Below, in pieces: positions 44,260-56,665 of a stretch of DNA of 64,000 bases. This DNA comes from Kryptolebias marmoratus (taxonomy: Eukaryota; Chordata; Actinopteri; Cyprinodontiformes; Rivulidae). The stretch lies in assembly GCF_001649575.2 (NCBI RefSeq), contig NC_051432.1, positions 24,223,837 to 24,287,836 on the forward strand, in the 5' to 3' direction. The notes below the pieces were generated by a model. The model did no database searches and had not been told where the DNA came from. It worked only from the letters and a program-made list of their open reading frames with translations. The translations under genes and the position numbers were made by a program. Position 1 is the stretch's first letter. Every line of letters begins with the position of its first letter.

Positions 44260-46525
44260 GTTTGAAAAATGGTGCTACAATTTTTTCCTTGAGAGTTGTC
44301 ATGGGCATATTGAACCTGCCTTGAACCTTTATCAGTTTAGTTTTCACAAATTCTAGAGCTTTTTTTAACAACTACACAGGAGCTCTCCTATGACAGAAGA
44401 CATCTGAGGCTACAACCCGGAGTGTTCATGTTTAAAATCTATGCTGATGACAATTCATCATTATTTAGAAACTGTCACAAGCCTGCCTATCTTTACTTCA
44501 AAAGTGTACTCCGATATATTAAACATTGGGGCGGCTGAAAATGAAGCCATACAGTGCACTGGTCCCTTGGTTGTAAACAGACAGAATTCAGAGGGACTGC
44601 AGCTGCAAATTTGCCCAGTTTCTCACAATTTTGAGTCTCTAAGTAGTCTCCAACATTCGCAGGCCTTAATGTGAAGCTTTGCTAACACCTCTCTCTCTGT
44701 GAGACAGTGAGGCACAAATAGACTGCAGACGCTTCTCCTGCTTTTTGCACTGAGGCAAATTAAAGATTCTTGTTATGTGGGCAAATCCACTTTCCTTTAG
44801 ACCAGGCAAAATGTGCTCCTCATCTCTGGATCATCTGGCACAAAGAGCAGGCCAATTTTGGTAACCTGATCATTCACCGCCAGGAAAAAGACAATCATGG
44901 AATGAATAAAACTCTTTGAATTTGACTCAAAATAGTGACTCTCCGCCTGCTTTTCATGTCAATAAAGAACTTTATATAGAAGTCAGGCTGTAGATGTGTG
45001 GGGAAAAGATTGTGTAGTAAAACAGAAATATTGCTCTGCTCAGGGCTGAACTTTGTCCAGCTCTGTAAGGCCTGTAAATGTATCTTAAAGGTAGAGGGAT
45101 CAGAGCGCTGGCCAGAGAGGCACAATAAAACTCCTCGGCTCCTCTGACAGTTTTTGCAGTAAAGTCTGTTTCCTTTTTGACCTAAATGTTCAAGAAAAGT
45201 ACAGTGACTCTTTGTGTAAGTAAAGATTAGGAGGAAAAAAACCATGAAATTTAACCAACAGTTAACAATTACAGTATTATATCTATATGAAAAATAAAAA
45301 AAAATGACTTTTTAATCACTCTTAGCAAAGTTTTTAAATGGCAATGTAACAGTATATACATAGACAAAATATATAACAATGGATGGAGAGCCATAATTAT
45401 TAAAGGAAAATAATAGTACGGTAAAGAAATTAAATGGATCAATTCAAAAGTGAAACTGAGACTAAGTCATTCATAAGACAGCAGGTAAAAGTGATCATTA
45501 GGTCCTCAATAAGCATCTGCAAATAAATATATCAGTTTTGAATATGTGATTGAACAACAGATAGCAACATTACCTGAAAAACCTCATGGGGACATTTAAA
45601 ATTAAATCAACCTTTCTCAAACTGCAGAAAAACATAACTCAGCATTTAATGTTTAATAAAAATGTAAGTAATTACACAAAATACTGTGAATACTGTAACT
45701 TAACCACTCCATCAACACAAACACCTGCAATGGCACACAGCAACTCTTGGATCTAGTTTCCACAATTGCAGCAATTCCTGCAACTAAACCAACAAATTCA
45801 ATTAAATAAATTCCTGAAACTGCAGCAAAACTTGTAGCTAGAAATAGCAGTGTTGGATATTTTAATGAAAAATGCTTAATTATCAGCAACAGAAAAGAAA
45901 AACATGAAAAAATGTCGTAGACCTGAGGCTCTCTTTCTAAGCATTGTTTTCCTTCTAACTCCCTTACAGAAAATACACAAGAACTGCTCATGTGGAAAAG
46001 TAGGAAACATGTTAAATTAATCTGTGAATCACGTCTTCGGCTCATGTTTCAGTGAGAATGTGGAATATTTTCACCATGTTCATTAGATCACACGGGGTCT
46101 AATACTGTACATCTGTACGTTAAACATGATCAATTTGTGTGCATTTTATGTAAGGACTATTCTAAATTTCTGGGGGCAACAGCTGCAATATTTTTTAGAA
46201 GTGTTAAAGAAAAAAACTGCCTGTTTCATCATTTGTGTTTGCATGATTGAAAATGTAGCTTCAAAGGGACACATCCTAAACAACTGTACCTTATTGGAAT
46301 GAGGTACTTTTTTTTTATACGTTAGTGACCCTAAAAAGGGAAACAAATCATGCATTAAAAAAGCCTGGACAAAATAAAAAGAAAAAATTGTTTGGCTTTT
46401 AGTACAATACCTGTAAATAATTTGTGTTTAAATTCAAATGTCTTCATTGTAATCGCACCAGCCTAGTTCAAAATATTCAAAAACTAAACATAAAAAAGAT
46501 GGGAAAAAAAACATAAATCAAATAA
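44260..46525. other. AT-rich non-coding stretch
   Basis: No gene recognised. A 130-codon minus-strand frame (45653-46045) is the longest uninterrupted minus-strand frame in the window; it lies in AT-rich DNA, is rich in hydrophobic residues and matches nothing I know, so I take it as chance. An 'YADD'-like string near 44437 is discussed among the rejected items. Confidence 0.45.
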
Positions 46526-46534
46526 GGGCTGGTA

Positions 46535-46680
46535 TTTAAAACATTAGGCTCCCAACATTTCATGAGACCGTGTTGCCTGCAGTGAGAGAACATGAAAGTA
46601 GTGAGAAAATGCCTGTGGCAAGCTAAATAAAATCCACCCTCAGAAAGGCCACGTCTGCTCTTACATTTAAACCTTCTCAT
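46535..46680. promoter_or_regulatory. Candidate conserved non-coding element
   Basis: CCAACATTTCATGAGACCGT, GTTGCCTGCAGTGAGAG and CAGAAAGGCCACGTCTGC. Unique and balanced between AT-rich flanks. Confidence 0.25.
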
Positions 46681-47029
46681 TATTTATTGTTCATTTGAAG
46701 TCTTATTTTTGTCATTCTAAAGTCAAAATGTGAACTGGAAGTCTTGGATATTGACTATTTCTGCAACTAAAGTCATACACTTGCACTTTTGTTTTTTCAG
46801 TCATATAATTGCCAACTTCCAATCACCAGTTAGTTCTGAATAACTTTTTGACATCACCTATAAAACCTTTCTTTTTTTGCATGTTGCCTCAGATTAAAGA
46901 ATAAACGTGGATAAGGAATTGATACAAAAGGGAGCAAGTGAAAATAAAAATAGAAGAAGAAAAAAGTGATTGTCCTAGATTTGAAAAGTTATCTGCTGCT
47001 GTGTTGAACATTAAATAAAATAAGCAAAG

Positions 47030-47430
47030 TGGTGTTAGAGCATAATCGACTGGCACTATTCTGGTAAGCCATTCCAAGAAGGCCAATTGAACAAAGTGCA
47101 TTTGAATTGAAATCAGGTCGTTCCTGGGGGGCACTGGTAATGAACTTGGCAAGGAAAAAGGGGAGCAGAGAGGAGAAGGGCAGACAGTTGCAGCTGACCT
47201 TAGCTGTTAAGTTACAGCAGAGGAGCATGTGCTCAAACCTGGCAACGCTAACCCTTTTCAACGACCGACTGCAAAGTGCTGTAAGTAATGAGTATAAGTG
47301 ATGATCCTCACTGAAGGTGGGGAGTGAGTTGAGCTTTAAGAGCCATGTTGAAAAGGGGGCTGTCACGGTGACATTTTCTGAGCTTCTGAATTACACCGAG
47401 AGCAGGTGGACCAGCAAATGTCACCTGTTA
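47030..47430. promoter_or_regulatory. Candidate conserved non-coding element
   Basis: A 400-base unique block: CTATTCTGGTAAGCCATTCC, AAGAAGGCCAATTGAAC, GCAGCTGACCTTAGCTG, AACCCTTTTCAACGACC, GTGGACCAGCAAATGTCACC. Overlapping open frames on both strands are 64-125 codons but lack known domains. Confidence 0.35.
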
Positions 47431-47689
47431 AACATACAGAAATTCACACATTTGTGGCAATTTGCTTTAGTTTAAACTGATTTGCAGTTCAAATGATGTA
47501 AAGTTAAAACTTAAATTATGCAGTGTGTTACGAAGTGAAGGAGAATGTGACCTAGTAGGTTGAAATGAACTCATAAACAATCAAAACACTGAAATATACG
47601 TTTGCAAATATATGGCCACATTATGTTAGGTTTAAGATTGATTATGAATTTGACCAATATCTCTCATCTCAATCCCCTGTGCATACATA

Positions 47690-48200
47690 ACTGCCTTATC
47701 TGCTCCTCTCTCCCGTCTCCTCTGCCTGTCCGGGGGCCTAATTTAGCCTTAGTAGGCTCTCCTGGTGCCTAAGAGAATTCTCCTTTATGCAAGCCAGGTA
47801 AAATAAGACCGCAGCATGGATGAGGCCCCTCTCCATCATGGTGGATGGGGGTAGTCATGGGTGACAAGCCCTGATCAGGTGTGCATGCGTAATGGTCGTC
47901 CCAAAATAATCACTACTTTGAATAATTTCTCCGCTCTGTCTCTCGCCCATGATTCTTGCTGCTTCGACTCGTTTTGAGGCGGGCATCCCATAAATCCTTG
48001 CGGTAAATGTAAATCAGTGGGCCGGGTGCATCTGACAGATGGGGGCTGCGAGGAGTCCTGGGAGATCTCTCCTCTCACCTTTCCCTTCAGCTGGAATGGA
48101 TGAATCACTAGCTAGGCTAGCTAAATAGTATTTGCGTGCGTCCCTCACTGAAGGGAAAGAGTGAGTAGAAATGAGCCAAAATACAGTCAAAATGTCTGCG
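47690..48200. promoter_or_regulatory. Candidate conserved non-coding block (large)
   Basis: About 500 bases of complex unique sequence: GGGGGCCTAATTTAGCCTTA, GCCCTGATCAGGTGTGCATG, TCGTTTTGAGGCGGGCATCC, CATAAATCCTTGCGG, GCATCTGACAGATGGGG. It contains a perfect TGATCA palindrome, TAAATCC and a TGACAG core, and at 48107-48122 CTAGCTAGGCTAGCTA. This is a strong enhancer-cluster candidate by texture. Confidence 0.4.
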
Positions 48201-48289
48201 TGTGTCCTTTTAACTAAGAGTGATTTGTAAGAAGATATGCATGTCACAAGGACAGGGAGAGTATCAGGAAGCAGAAATCTCCCTACCTT

Positions 48290-48306
48290 TGTTGTTGTTG
48301 TTGTGA
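48290..48306. repeat. (TTG)5 microsatellite
   Basis: Short TTG triplet run. Confidence 0.8.
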
Positions 48307-48884
48307 TTGGGAAATGAGGTTGTGCAGGTGGAGGAGACGCAGGCTCGCCGATCTCCGAGCTGTCAGCTCCTCAGAGGATTAGAGATCTGAGAGGTGGAGG
48401 AGAGGAATGAGGAGGAGGCAGGGAGGGCCCTTTCTTGGTCCCCTTGGCTGTCTGTGGAGCAGAACCTATCTCTCATTAAGGAAGAGTGCTGAGGAGACAC
48501 TTGAAAGTGACATTCACCCCCTCCTCATCCCCATTTTAGAGATGCTATGCATGACGGCCACTGCCACTCAGGCAGCAGGGTCACCTCTCTTTCTCTCCAT
48601 CTCTTTCCCTCTCTTTTTCTTTGCCTGAGGGAGAATATCAATGCCATAGTGTTTTTGGCAGATATGCATTCAACACCTACACCTTTCATTAAAATGCATC
48701 AATTATAGACCCCTAACTGGGAGGAAGACAACAACAGTTGTGCCACAACTAGAAAGAAAAGGGAAAAGGAAAGAGAAGCAATTTTTTTGACAATGAGATA
48801 GAGACAGTGTTAAAAATTATGCACAGAGATAAAGTGATGTGTGTTCTTGATGTGGGGATGAGAAAGGAGTAGAAGAATCAAAGG

Positions 48885-49120
48885 CTGAAGCCCGCTGTGG
48901 GGTCAGGGGCTTGGGAGCTGGATCATCTCTGCTGTGGCAGAGTGTCGATTTTCGCCCCCAGTTCTAACCTCAGGCCTTGACTCCTCCGCTACTATCCATG
49001 TCTTTAATCTTAGAAAACTCCATCTAACGAGCTGCAAAGTTCATTGAGTCAAGGAACAATGGACGTCTCTGTACTTTATTGCCCCTCTATGACCATCAGG
49101 AGCTGTTCAGTATGGTTATG
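48885..49120. promoter_or_regulatory. Candidate conserved non-coding element
   Basis: CGCCCCCAGTTCTAACCTC, CTTTAATCTTAGAAAACTCC, GAGTCAAGGAACAATGGACG and TACTTTATTGCCCCTC. GAACAATGG is a SOX-type core. Unproven. Confidence 0.35.
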
Positions 49121-49214
49121 ATCAATGCTTTGTCCCATCATCACCATGTGTTTTTGTCTTTTCTTTGCTGTTCTGTAATTACTTGACAAAACATGATTAT
49201 GGTCTTTAAAAAAA

Positions 49215-49400
49215 AAAAAAAGCATTTCCTGTTGACTTCCCAGGCCAGTTAATGTCTATCCAGTGGTCATGTTTGCCCTGTAATCGCCACCGGCTGCTTG
49301 AACCCTGCTTCCAGCCAATGAGGTTCCTGTTTTCTGCCAACGCAGCCCATAAATAAATTACCAAAATGGCCCTTGGTACTGTCACACTTTTTAACTGAGA
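49215..49400. promoter_or_regulatory. Candidate conserved non-coding element
   Basis: CCAGGCCAGTTAATGTCTAT, CCTGTAATCGCCACCGGCTG, TTCCAGCCAATGAGGTTCC and CATAAATAAATTACC. Includes a CCAAT core and TAAT cores; unique. Confidence 0.35.
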
Positions 49401-50084
49401 AAAGCACTTGTAATTAAATTCACACAGATATGCAGAAATAAACCCACCCCGTCTAAGGATTCAAAACACTCCAGCCTCGAAGGGTGTTATGGTGTGTGCA
49501 GTTCGTATCCAGCCATAAATCTTGACGAAACTATACACCAGTAGAGCCGATATAAATGGCTGCAGACACATATGTGCACAAGAAGCCAGAGTCCTGTAAG
49601 TAATTTGTCGTGGAATCCTTTCATTTGCTAACTATCTGTTTGTCACTTTGACTATTTTGGATGAGGTTTAAGTACAGTTGGGTTGGCGGTCTGACCTCAG
49701 CTATGAATGTTGATGAAAAGGCAATGAAGAGCAAAAGTCCAAATGTGCTCGAGTTTGGACACTAATGCCACGAATCACGTAAGTGAATCATTTCAAGATG
49801 GCCGACTGTGGTGTTGACTGGGATTGGGATGCTTCAGATGAACATTTTTTTAATGCAGACAGTCAAAACAATTTAAACATTTTCTGAGATGCATTGTATA
49901 GAAATGCTTTGATATTACATTTTTTAACTGTAAAATGCTGCATAATTAGTAGAGTTCATTATTGCTTCTTTCCATTTGCTGCCATAGCTGGAAACTTTCT
50001 GAATGAAACACAAATCACTTCTTTTAGACTACACTTAGAGCAGATGCAAAGTGCATGTTCTTGGCTATTTTCTCTTTAGTGCGG

Positions 50085-50225
50085 TCCTCATCACACTGCC
50101 TGAGAGGGAGAATAGCCAGTGCCCGTGTGAAGGATAATTTGTACCTTCTCAATGAATGAGGAGGACAGGCAAATTACTGGCTGAATAAGGACTGCCTGTG
50201 GATCCCACTGTCAGAAAGGGAGAGG
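50085..50225. promoter_or_regulatory. Candidate conserved non-coding element
   Basis: GCGGTCCTCATCACACTGCC, GAGAATAGCCAGTGCCCGTG, AAATTACTGGCTGAATAAGG. Unique, balanced, no ORF. Confidence 0.3.
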
Positions 50226-50389
50226 AGGGCAGAGAGGGAGAGTGTAATTATCAGCTAGCAAAGTGCATTCATATCCTATCACAAAGGGATTGGGATGTGG
50301 GTGGAAGAGAGAAAGAGAGTAAGAGAAAGTGAAGGAGGTTGAAAAATGGAGAGAAATATGGAGAGGGGGAGGAACAAGGAGTGAAGGAC

Positions 50390-50560
50390 TCCTGGCCAAA
50401 TGGATGCAAGGCCGTAAACAGGGTTAAAAACAGCCTTCTATGGTCTGGCTCCATGAATGCAGACACATTAAGACCTTTTTGCCCAGCGCACAAGCACCTC
50501 TTTGGAGTTAAAGACGATGACAGCCAGGCACGGAGATGGAGGAAGCTGAGGAGAGGCAGG
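50390..50560. promoter_or_regulatory. Candidate conserved non-coding element
   Basis: GGATGCAAGGCCGTAAACAG, CATTAAGACCTTTTTGCCC and CCTCTTTGGAGTTAAAGACG. Lies inside a 98-codon frame with no known domain. Confidence 0.3.
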
Positions 50561-50689
50561 CAGGCAGGAGAGGGGAAGAGAAAGGTGGTGGGTCGTGGGT
50601 TTACAATCAAAAGCACCCATTTGTTTTTTGAATAGGCCCAGATACGTTATAAGGATGGTGAGTAGAGGGAGAGTTTTTTTTCCTACTAC

Positions 50690-50900
50690 TCTTTTCCTTT
50701 TTGGTAGCTGACATCGCAGAACAAAGCTAGTCTATTAGTGACCCTGGACTTTATTGACAGGCCTGCCATTACCCATACTTCCCGGGGTCTGTGGGGTCAG
50801 GGGTCACAGATGGGCGGCTTGAAGGGGGCTGGTGAAGGGTCTGGAGAACACATTTAGAGAGCAGGGACACCTGTAGGGTTGCATCCAGTTCAGAACGTGA
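50690..50900. promoter_or_regulatory. Candidate conserved non-coding element
   Basis: TGACATCGCAGAACAAAGC, TAGTCTATTAGTGACCCTGG, ACTTTATTGACAGGCCTGCC. AACAAAG (SOX/TCF), TTGACAGG (TALE-like) and TATTAG cores clustered. Confidence 0.35.
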
Positions 50901-51799
50901 CTATGAACAACAGCAAAACCTTTTGAGAGGCAGTAGACAATGGAGGCCTAGTCTTTAACAACTCCCCCACCCTCCTCCTACTCTCTCAAGCTTTCTTCAA
51001 TCTACCACATATGGCTCTGTAATAATGCTCTGACTGCAGTTTACTAGCCAGAGAGGTAGAAAATCTGAGGGCAATGTTTGTGCTTTTGCCTTTCTGTGTG
51101 TGCTTGCATGTATTTGAGCTTGTTTAAGCAGGTCATGGATGTGCAAATTGGTATAAAGTTCTATAAAGTAGCAGGAAATAAAATCCCAAGAAATGTCAGT
51201 TTGTGTTGAGCGAGAGCGGGGTGAGTGTCTGGTCACAGATTAGCCCAAAACTTCTTCCATTCACCAGGATTTTCATCCGGTCAATCATGGCATTATGCAG
51301 GACTGTCGTCAATCAAACTCATCTGAGTTCAGAGCGAAGGATGAAACCAGATGCTAAACACAAATACATACACATTTGCAGAAGGAGGCTGGTAGGCGGG
51401 CAGGGTTCAGACTACTGAAGGCTAAGTGATAGCAGCGTGAATTTGATATATGTGACACTGCAAATGGAGGGCATCGGTGCTGTTTGCTGGCACAGCATGG
51501 CAGCATGTGGTGCACCACAGGCGACTGGCACACCAGCCAAGCTTGGCATACACTCACTCTGAATAAGAAAATTAATCCCCAGTGGGTTTGCTCTGTAAAT
51601 CATTGTACGTTTGTGTATGCATGTACTCAGCGGACACCATGCTTATGTAGCCTAAATGGTAATAAAAACAACTGATGTTAGGCTGCATGTTTATACAATA
51701 ATGGAGTATTCTTTTTTATAAATCACATGCAGCAGATTGTATTCAGATTTTGTTGTTATGAATCCAGCCACATCTCTGAGTGTTGTTTCATGTGTTTGT

Positions 51800-52065
51800 G
51801 TTGTGTTCTCTTACAGCCAGGTTTGTGGTGGTGGTGCAGCAATCAGGTGTTGCTGCATATGTTCCTGGTGTCAGATCCCTGTTTTCCCCAGCGGGCAGGC
51901 CAACTTATTGCCAACCTCATAATAGGAGGGCTGGGCAGGGGCCACGAGTACCACTTGGCACACAACAAAGCCAATATGGCTGGCTTTTTGTTTCACCTCC
52001 CCCTGAAACTTAACCACTTCTGTGCTCAGACTGATTGCTGCAGATTTGCATATAATCATTTAGTG
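51800..52065 (+). promoter_or_regulatory. Candidate conserved non-coding element with acceptor-like start
   Basis: TGTTCTCTTACAG at about 51817 looks like a splice acceptor. It is followed by about 240 bases of balanced unique sequence (CCCAGCGGGCAGGCCAAC, TTATTGCCAACCTCATAATA, AACAAAGCCAATATGGCTGG). Open frames of 62-118 codons cross it but have no recognised domain and vary in all three frames, so non-coding conservation is my preferred reading. Confidence 0.3.
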
Positions 52066-52089
52066 TTGCACGTGTTACCCTAATTGTTG

Positions 52090-52960
52090 AAAATGTCCAT
52101 CTAAATTATTGTATCATTAATCACCATACCACACAGCAAGCTTTACATTGATGATACATATATAAAGCAGCAGACATCAGATGTGTAAATAGCAAAAAAA
52201 TAAAGTATAAAAATGTCAATTAAAGAATAACATTCAATAGAGGTAAAAAAAACAGGGCTGATAAAATATCTAAAATATAGTAGTTATAGTAATGTAAATG
52301 ATTGTTCACTGTGTAGAGTAAATTAAGATGTTAAAAGCAATTGTATAGTCAATATATGTATATATAAGATTTAACTAAATTTCAGGTAGTGTAAATACTA
52401 CTGTCTTTGTGCATGTTTATATAAGAAGTCACTGTACAATCACAATGACAAACAAATTGATTACAAGCTTGTTAAATTTATGGGCAATGTCTTTTTTTAA
52501 TAGAAGGTGCCATCAATTAAAGGAACAACGTTTTCCTAAATGGACAGTGACTGTGGAGTTTTTTGAGATTGGAAATATATATTTATATTTTTAAATAAAC
52601 TGCTTCAGACATCTGATTGACTGTGACGCTTCATGATAACTTCTCCTTGATTCTCCAAACTGTGATCCTTCTGATTGACTTCTACTGCAGGTAAATTACC
52701 TTCTTTTTTACTTTCTTGCTTTCTGTTGCCTTTTCTATATTACAAAATAAAGGTTTACCTGTTATTGAAAACAAAATATATATATGGAATTATGTGAGAC
52801 CAGTGTAGACAACAGCATTTGTCTTTGAACAAATCATTTAAGAGCAAAACTCAAAAAGCTCAATATGTACTGAATCTTTACTGACATTTAACAAACCAGT
52901 AAAATGACCAAAATGTCCGACTGACAGGATAAACTACAACAGTTTCCACTCTTAAATAAT
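52090..52960. other. AT-rich non-coding stretch
   Basis: Very AT-rich with TATATA patches at 52350-52370 and 52770-52785; nothing recognised. Confidence 0.5.
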
Positions 52961-53189
52961 TAATGGCGCATTTGTTTTATATAAATACAAAAAAAAACCT
53001 GATAGACATACATCAGAATGTACATAGAACAGGGACATGTCTCCCCTATTTGCCAAAAGGTGTAAAACTTTTTTCTCATGATTTAACTCCATGTGGGAGC
53101 TTTGTTTGGGATATTCCACAACCCCAAGGCCTTACCTTTGACAAGAAGAGCATGTTGTTTATTTTTCCCTGCTGGCCAGATGTTCACTT

Positions 53190-53230
53190 ACACACACACA
53201 CACACACACATGCACACACACATACATGCA
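53190..53230. repeat. (CA)n microsatellite, interrupted
   Basis: Ten perfect CA units, then TG/TA interrupted units. More CA at 53370-53400. Confidence 0.9.
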
Positions 53231-53399
53231 TAGACCAATTCATGAACACACATTTATAGCTATCACAACACATGACACAAACTGATTATTGATGTTTATG
53301 GTCACTTTGAGCACACATAAAACAATATATAAAGCTTCATGCATTCATGCATAGATAAGCAAGAAGTTACACACACTCACACACATGCACACACATATG

Positions 53400-53780
53400 C
53401 ACATTGTCCCTGGTCTGGCCAGAGCAGTCAGGGTCAGCAGCAGGGCAGCCTGTACTGATGCACATCTCTGTTATTCATCCATGTCATTCAGGCCAGGATC
53501 ACGAGGGAGGGGTGGAGTGCTGGATGGAGGGGAAGGAGAGGCCTGCATGGCTTACATTCAACCCCCACGTCGGTGCCCTCTGCTCACCCGTTGCCTCGAG
53601 CAGAGACAACCCCCTCCCCACCCCCCTCTCACACTTCTTCTCTCGTCTACCTCCTCAGCCCCCAGGGCCTCGGTCCCTGCTCCTCCAGCATGGGTCAATG
53701 CTAAAAAGGACACATGGCAAAGGACAGAGAGGCCAAAGGCTGCCTGGACCCTGTTAGATCTGGTCAGGAACAAAAGATGA
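53400..53780. other. GC-richer block with long but unrecognised open frames
   Basis: Two plus-strand frames of 117 and 131 codons and a minus-strand one of 93 overlap here, driven by C-rich sequence poor in stop codons (CCCCTCCCCACCCCCCTC). Proline/serine/arginine-rich, no domain, no consistent start. Coding is possible but unlikely. Confidence 0.3.
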
Positions 53781-53934
53781 AGGAAGTGAGACAAGGCATG
53801 AAATGTGTATTGTGAAAAAGTTTGACTGGTTGAACTCATATGTATTACATTTTATAAATTTTTTGTCAATGCAATAAAAAAAACCATCTAATATACATTA
53901 ATAGTAGAAACTATCATAACTATCATATTATAAA

Positions 53935-54205
53935 CTATCATAATGTGAGCAGAGTTTGATGAAGTCCTCCAACAGAACAGAGTAATTACTCCCAGCAATA
54001 AGGCAAACATAACTGTTGTGCTAATTTGGACTAATTGACAGAGAAACACACAGGAGCACACATATCCTCTGCATGCCTCTGGAGTGCGAAGATGAGCACG
54101 TCATTAGGGGGAGGCTCACATGCATTTCCGAGGAGTTCCACTAATCCAGCATGAAATTCAATTTAAAACTTGGAGCTTGCCTCATTCCCCTGCTTTGATT
54201 CGGCG
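53935..54205. promoter_or_regulatory. Candidate conserved non-coding element
   Basis: GAGTAATTACTCCCAGCAAT, GCTAATTTGGACTAATTGAC, GAGCACGTCATTAGGGGGAG, TCCACTAATCCAGCATG, TTTGATTCGGCGCCAG. A perfect AGTAATTACT palindrome and many TAAT/ATTA cores: a good homeodomain-enhancer candidate. Confidence 0.4.
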
Positions 54206-54844
54206 CCAGATACCAACAGAAAACAGAGAGCTGTGGCCACTGAGACCAGCGTAGGTCGGTGTGTCAGCAGTTGTAAACAAACCGGTACCTCAAGTACTGT
54301 TTATCTCAAACAGACACACAGTATATATAATGTTGCTGCTACATGGTTTATTTTCTACTACAAAAAGGAAAATGATCTGGAAACATGTCACAACTGTAGT
54401 TGTTTTTGCAGCGATGCTTTTAACCATTAATCATCAACGTCATGACAGCTAACAGTTATAATAAATTTAAAAAAAAAAATTGTGTTAAAGAGACTGAACC
54501 TTTGAAAAACTGGAGAAAAGCTTTTTCTGTCTTTATGCTCTGAATGGGATCAGATCATCACTTAACAATAACAGAACTGCTAAAGCTACACTTTTCATGG
54601 TTGCCATTGTGCTACTTTGCAAGATATAATTGATGTTTAAAAGAAAAACAATAGGTGAAAAATGACCTGTCAGTCAGCAGAACCTTCCTACAATACTGCC
54701 GTTGGCCCCGACAGTCTTTATGCTCGGGCAGAGAGTGGGGCCCCTTTCTATCCTAGAGACAGGGGTGAGAGGTCAGTATGGACCTCTGGACATATCCTGT
54801 GATAATACCCTGGACTGTGGTATGTGTATGCCTGTGTAGGTCCT

Positions 54845-54871
54845 GTGTGTGTGTGTGTGTGTGTGTGTGTG
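54845..54871. repeat. (GT)13 microsatellite
   Basis: Perfect GT run. Confidence 0.95.
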
Positions 54872-54874
54872 AGT

Positions 54875-56470
54875 AAGGGAGGGGGTGTTTATATATGAGA
54901 AAACAAGGAAAAACATGATGAGATAGATGAGAAGTAAAAAGAGTGCATTTAAGAAGGACTGGAAGGCACAGATCATGGGATCAGCATGCAGGTCATCTGT
55001 TTTCAAATCCATTCACACCATTCATGCCCTGGGTTGTCAAGTCCACACAGCTCTTTATCGTCACAGAAACCCTTACAAATCCTAAACTAGCGGCATTTTC
55101 TTTCTCCACTGCAGCCTTTTCTTGGCTTTCCATATTTAAAGAGGGCATTTGAACCGAGTGCTACAAGGAAAAGGCTGCCGCATTTGGCGAAAAGTGCTAG
55201 AGGAGTGCAAAGGGATGAAGAGGAGCTGTATCCAGCAGCGCTGAATATACAACATCATCATTATTTGTCTGAAATGCTGCATGCATAATGCTACAGACAG
55301 AACTATACACTGCATGTTGGTTTACTTTAAATATAACAGAATAATAGATGAGTGTATGTATTGCTTTTGTTGAGATCCCTTTACTTAATCACAGCAAAAC
55401 TTATATTTACCTGACTGCAGTGGTAGGTGAAAATGCAGTTTCATGTACGATGTTTTTATGTTTTCATTTGACCAACATCATCAATGTCAGATTTTTATAA
55501 TCCAAATCAATCTAAAATCTCTGTAACTGTAAATAATCCTGAAGAAGAAGAAAGGTTGAGGAAACAGAATTGGGCCATGTCACTTTTCCTTAAATTATTT
55601 GATACATAAGGAGTGTGTATTAAAAGAAATTAAACAGTTGGACAAAAAAGAGACCACAATCTTGGTTTGGTTTGCATGCATTTTTATGCAATCTGACACA
55701 AGGATTTGGTTTGCTATCACCAGACACAGACAGATTTATTTTGGGTAGGTGGTGGTGGGGTATCTCAAATTAACATAAATGCTTTTGATAAATATTTTTT
55801 ATCGAAACTGATGTCGTTAGAATTGGACTTTGATTGGGTTGACTCGTGATAAGAGGGTTTCAATGTCCAAAATATGATGCTCTCTGTCTTCTCTTTCAGT
55901 GATCAGTCCAAACACACCAAGGAAATTAAAAAGACTTAGTGACATATCGTTAAAAATGTGAATTAACAACTAAACTGCAACATTTATCATTATATCTTTT
56001 CTATTTCTTCATTTTCTGCAGAGCAAACCCTTTTATTCCAGACATTTAAGAAATATTAATTCATAAAGAACTTACAGATGCTCTATAAAGGTTTCATTGA
56101 AAATAAAATTGCAGGTTCATCAGAAATTTAAAAGTCAACTAAATAAATACTATCTGAACCACCAGATACCAGAAAACAATGTCAAAATAATCAGTTTCTT
56201 TGAAATTGGAATACAAAGTTTTGTTAACAGACCAAACTTTTCACATGAGACATTTCCATATCTTCATGTTTCTAATTTGAACACGTTTTTTTTCTTTCTT
56301 CGAGGCTCACATTCAAAAATAGAGGTTGCGACAAATCACACATTGTATTCTTTCTGTTGGCCTGAATACCACTCCGTGTCTTCGCTGCCCAAAGAGGTGA
56401 TGGTGAACAATGGCTGCACTAATAAATAAAAAAGCAGGCTATCAACCGTCACCGCTGCGCCTTGGTCTCT
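54875..56470. other. Non-coding stretch, mostly AT-rich
   Basis: A moderately balanced part at 54950-55240 is followed by AT-rich sequence. The 110-codon plus-strand frame at 56097-56429 has no recognised domain. No repeat family identified. Confidence 0.45.
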
Positions 56471-56479
56471 CATCACATG

Positions 56480-56600
56480 ACCTGCATGCTGGATGACATG
56501 TCACAGCCAGCGTGGCCTTATTTGCATAAAACAATCACCCCTTTTTGGACGAAGGGCACAAATGTTGTCTAGACGACATGCATTAGATGGACGAACCTCC
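56480..56600. promoter_or_regulatory. Candidate conserved non-coding element
   Basis: CAGCGTGGCCTTATTTGCAT, AAAACAATCACCCCTTTTTG, GTCTAGACGACATGCATTAG. It carries an octamer half-site (ATTTGCAT), ACAATCACC, a perfect TCTAGA palindrome and a GACGAC repeat, immediately left of a long AC array. Confidence 0.35.
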
Positions 56601-56601
56601 A

Positions 56602-56602
<1 letters not shown>

Positions 56603-56661
<59 letters not shown>
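56603..56661. repeat. (AC)29 microsatellite
   Basis: The longest perfect dinucleotide array in the window; the open frames in it (poly-TH on plus, poly-CV on minus) are artefacts. Confidence 0.98.

Positions 56662-56665
<4 letters not shown>

Noticed and set aside
44437..44460. YADD-like reverse transcriptase motif (AAAATCTATGCTGATGAC)
   Set aside because: No other RT blocks in the right order or distance; the flanking text does not resemble any LINE ORF, so the four residues are probably chance.
45653..46045. 130-codon minus-strand open frame
   Set aside because: AT-rich DNA with hydrophobic-biased chance composition, no known domain, no splice or start context.
53385..53839. Three overlapping frames of 93-131 codons
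   Set aside because: C-rich sequence with few stops; no domain, and both strands are open to a similar extent. Recorded as a low-confidence block instead of a gene.
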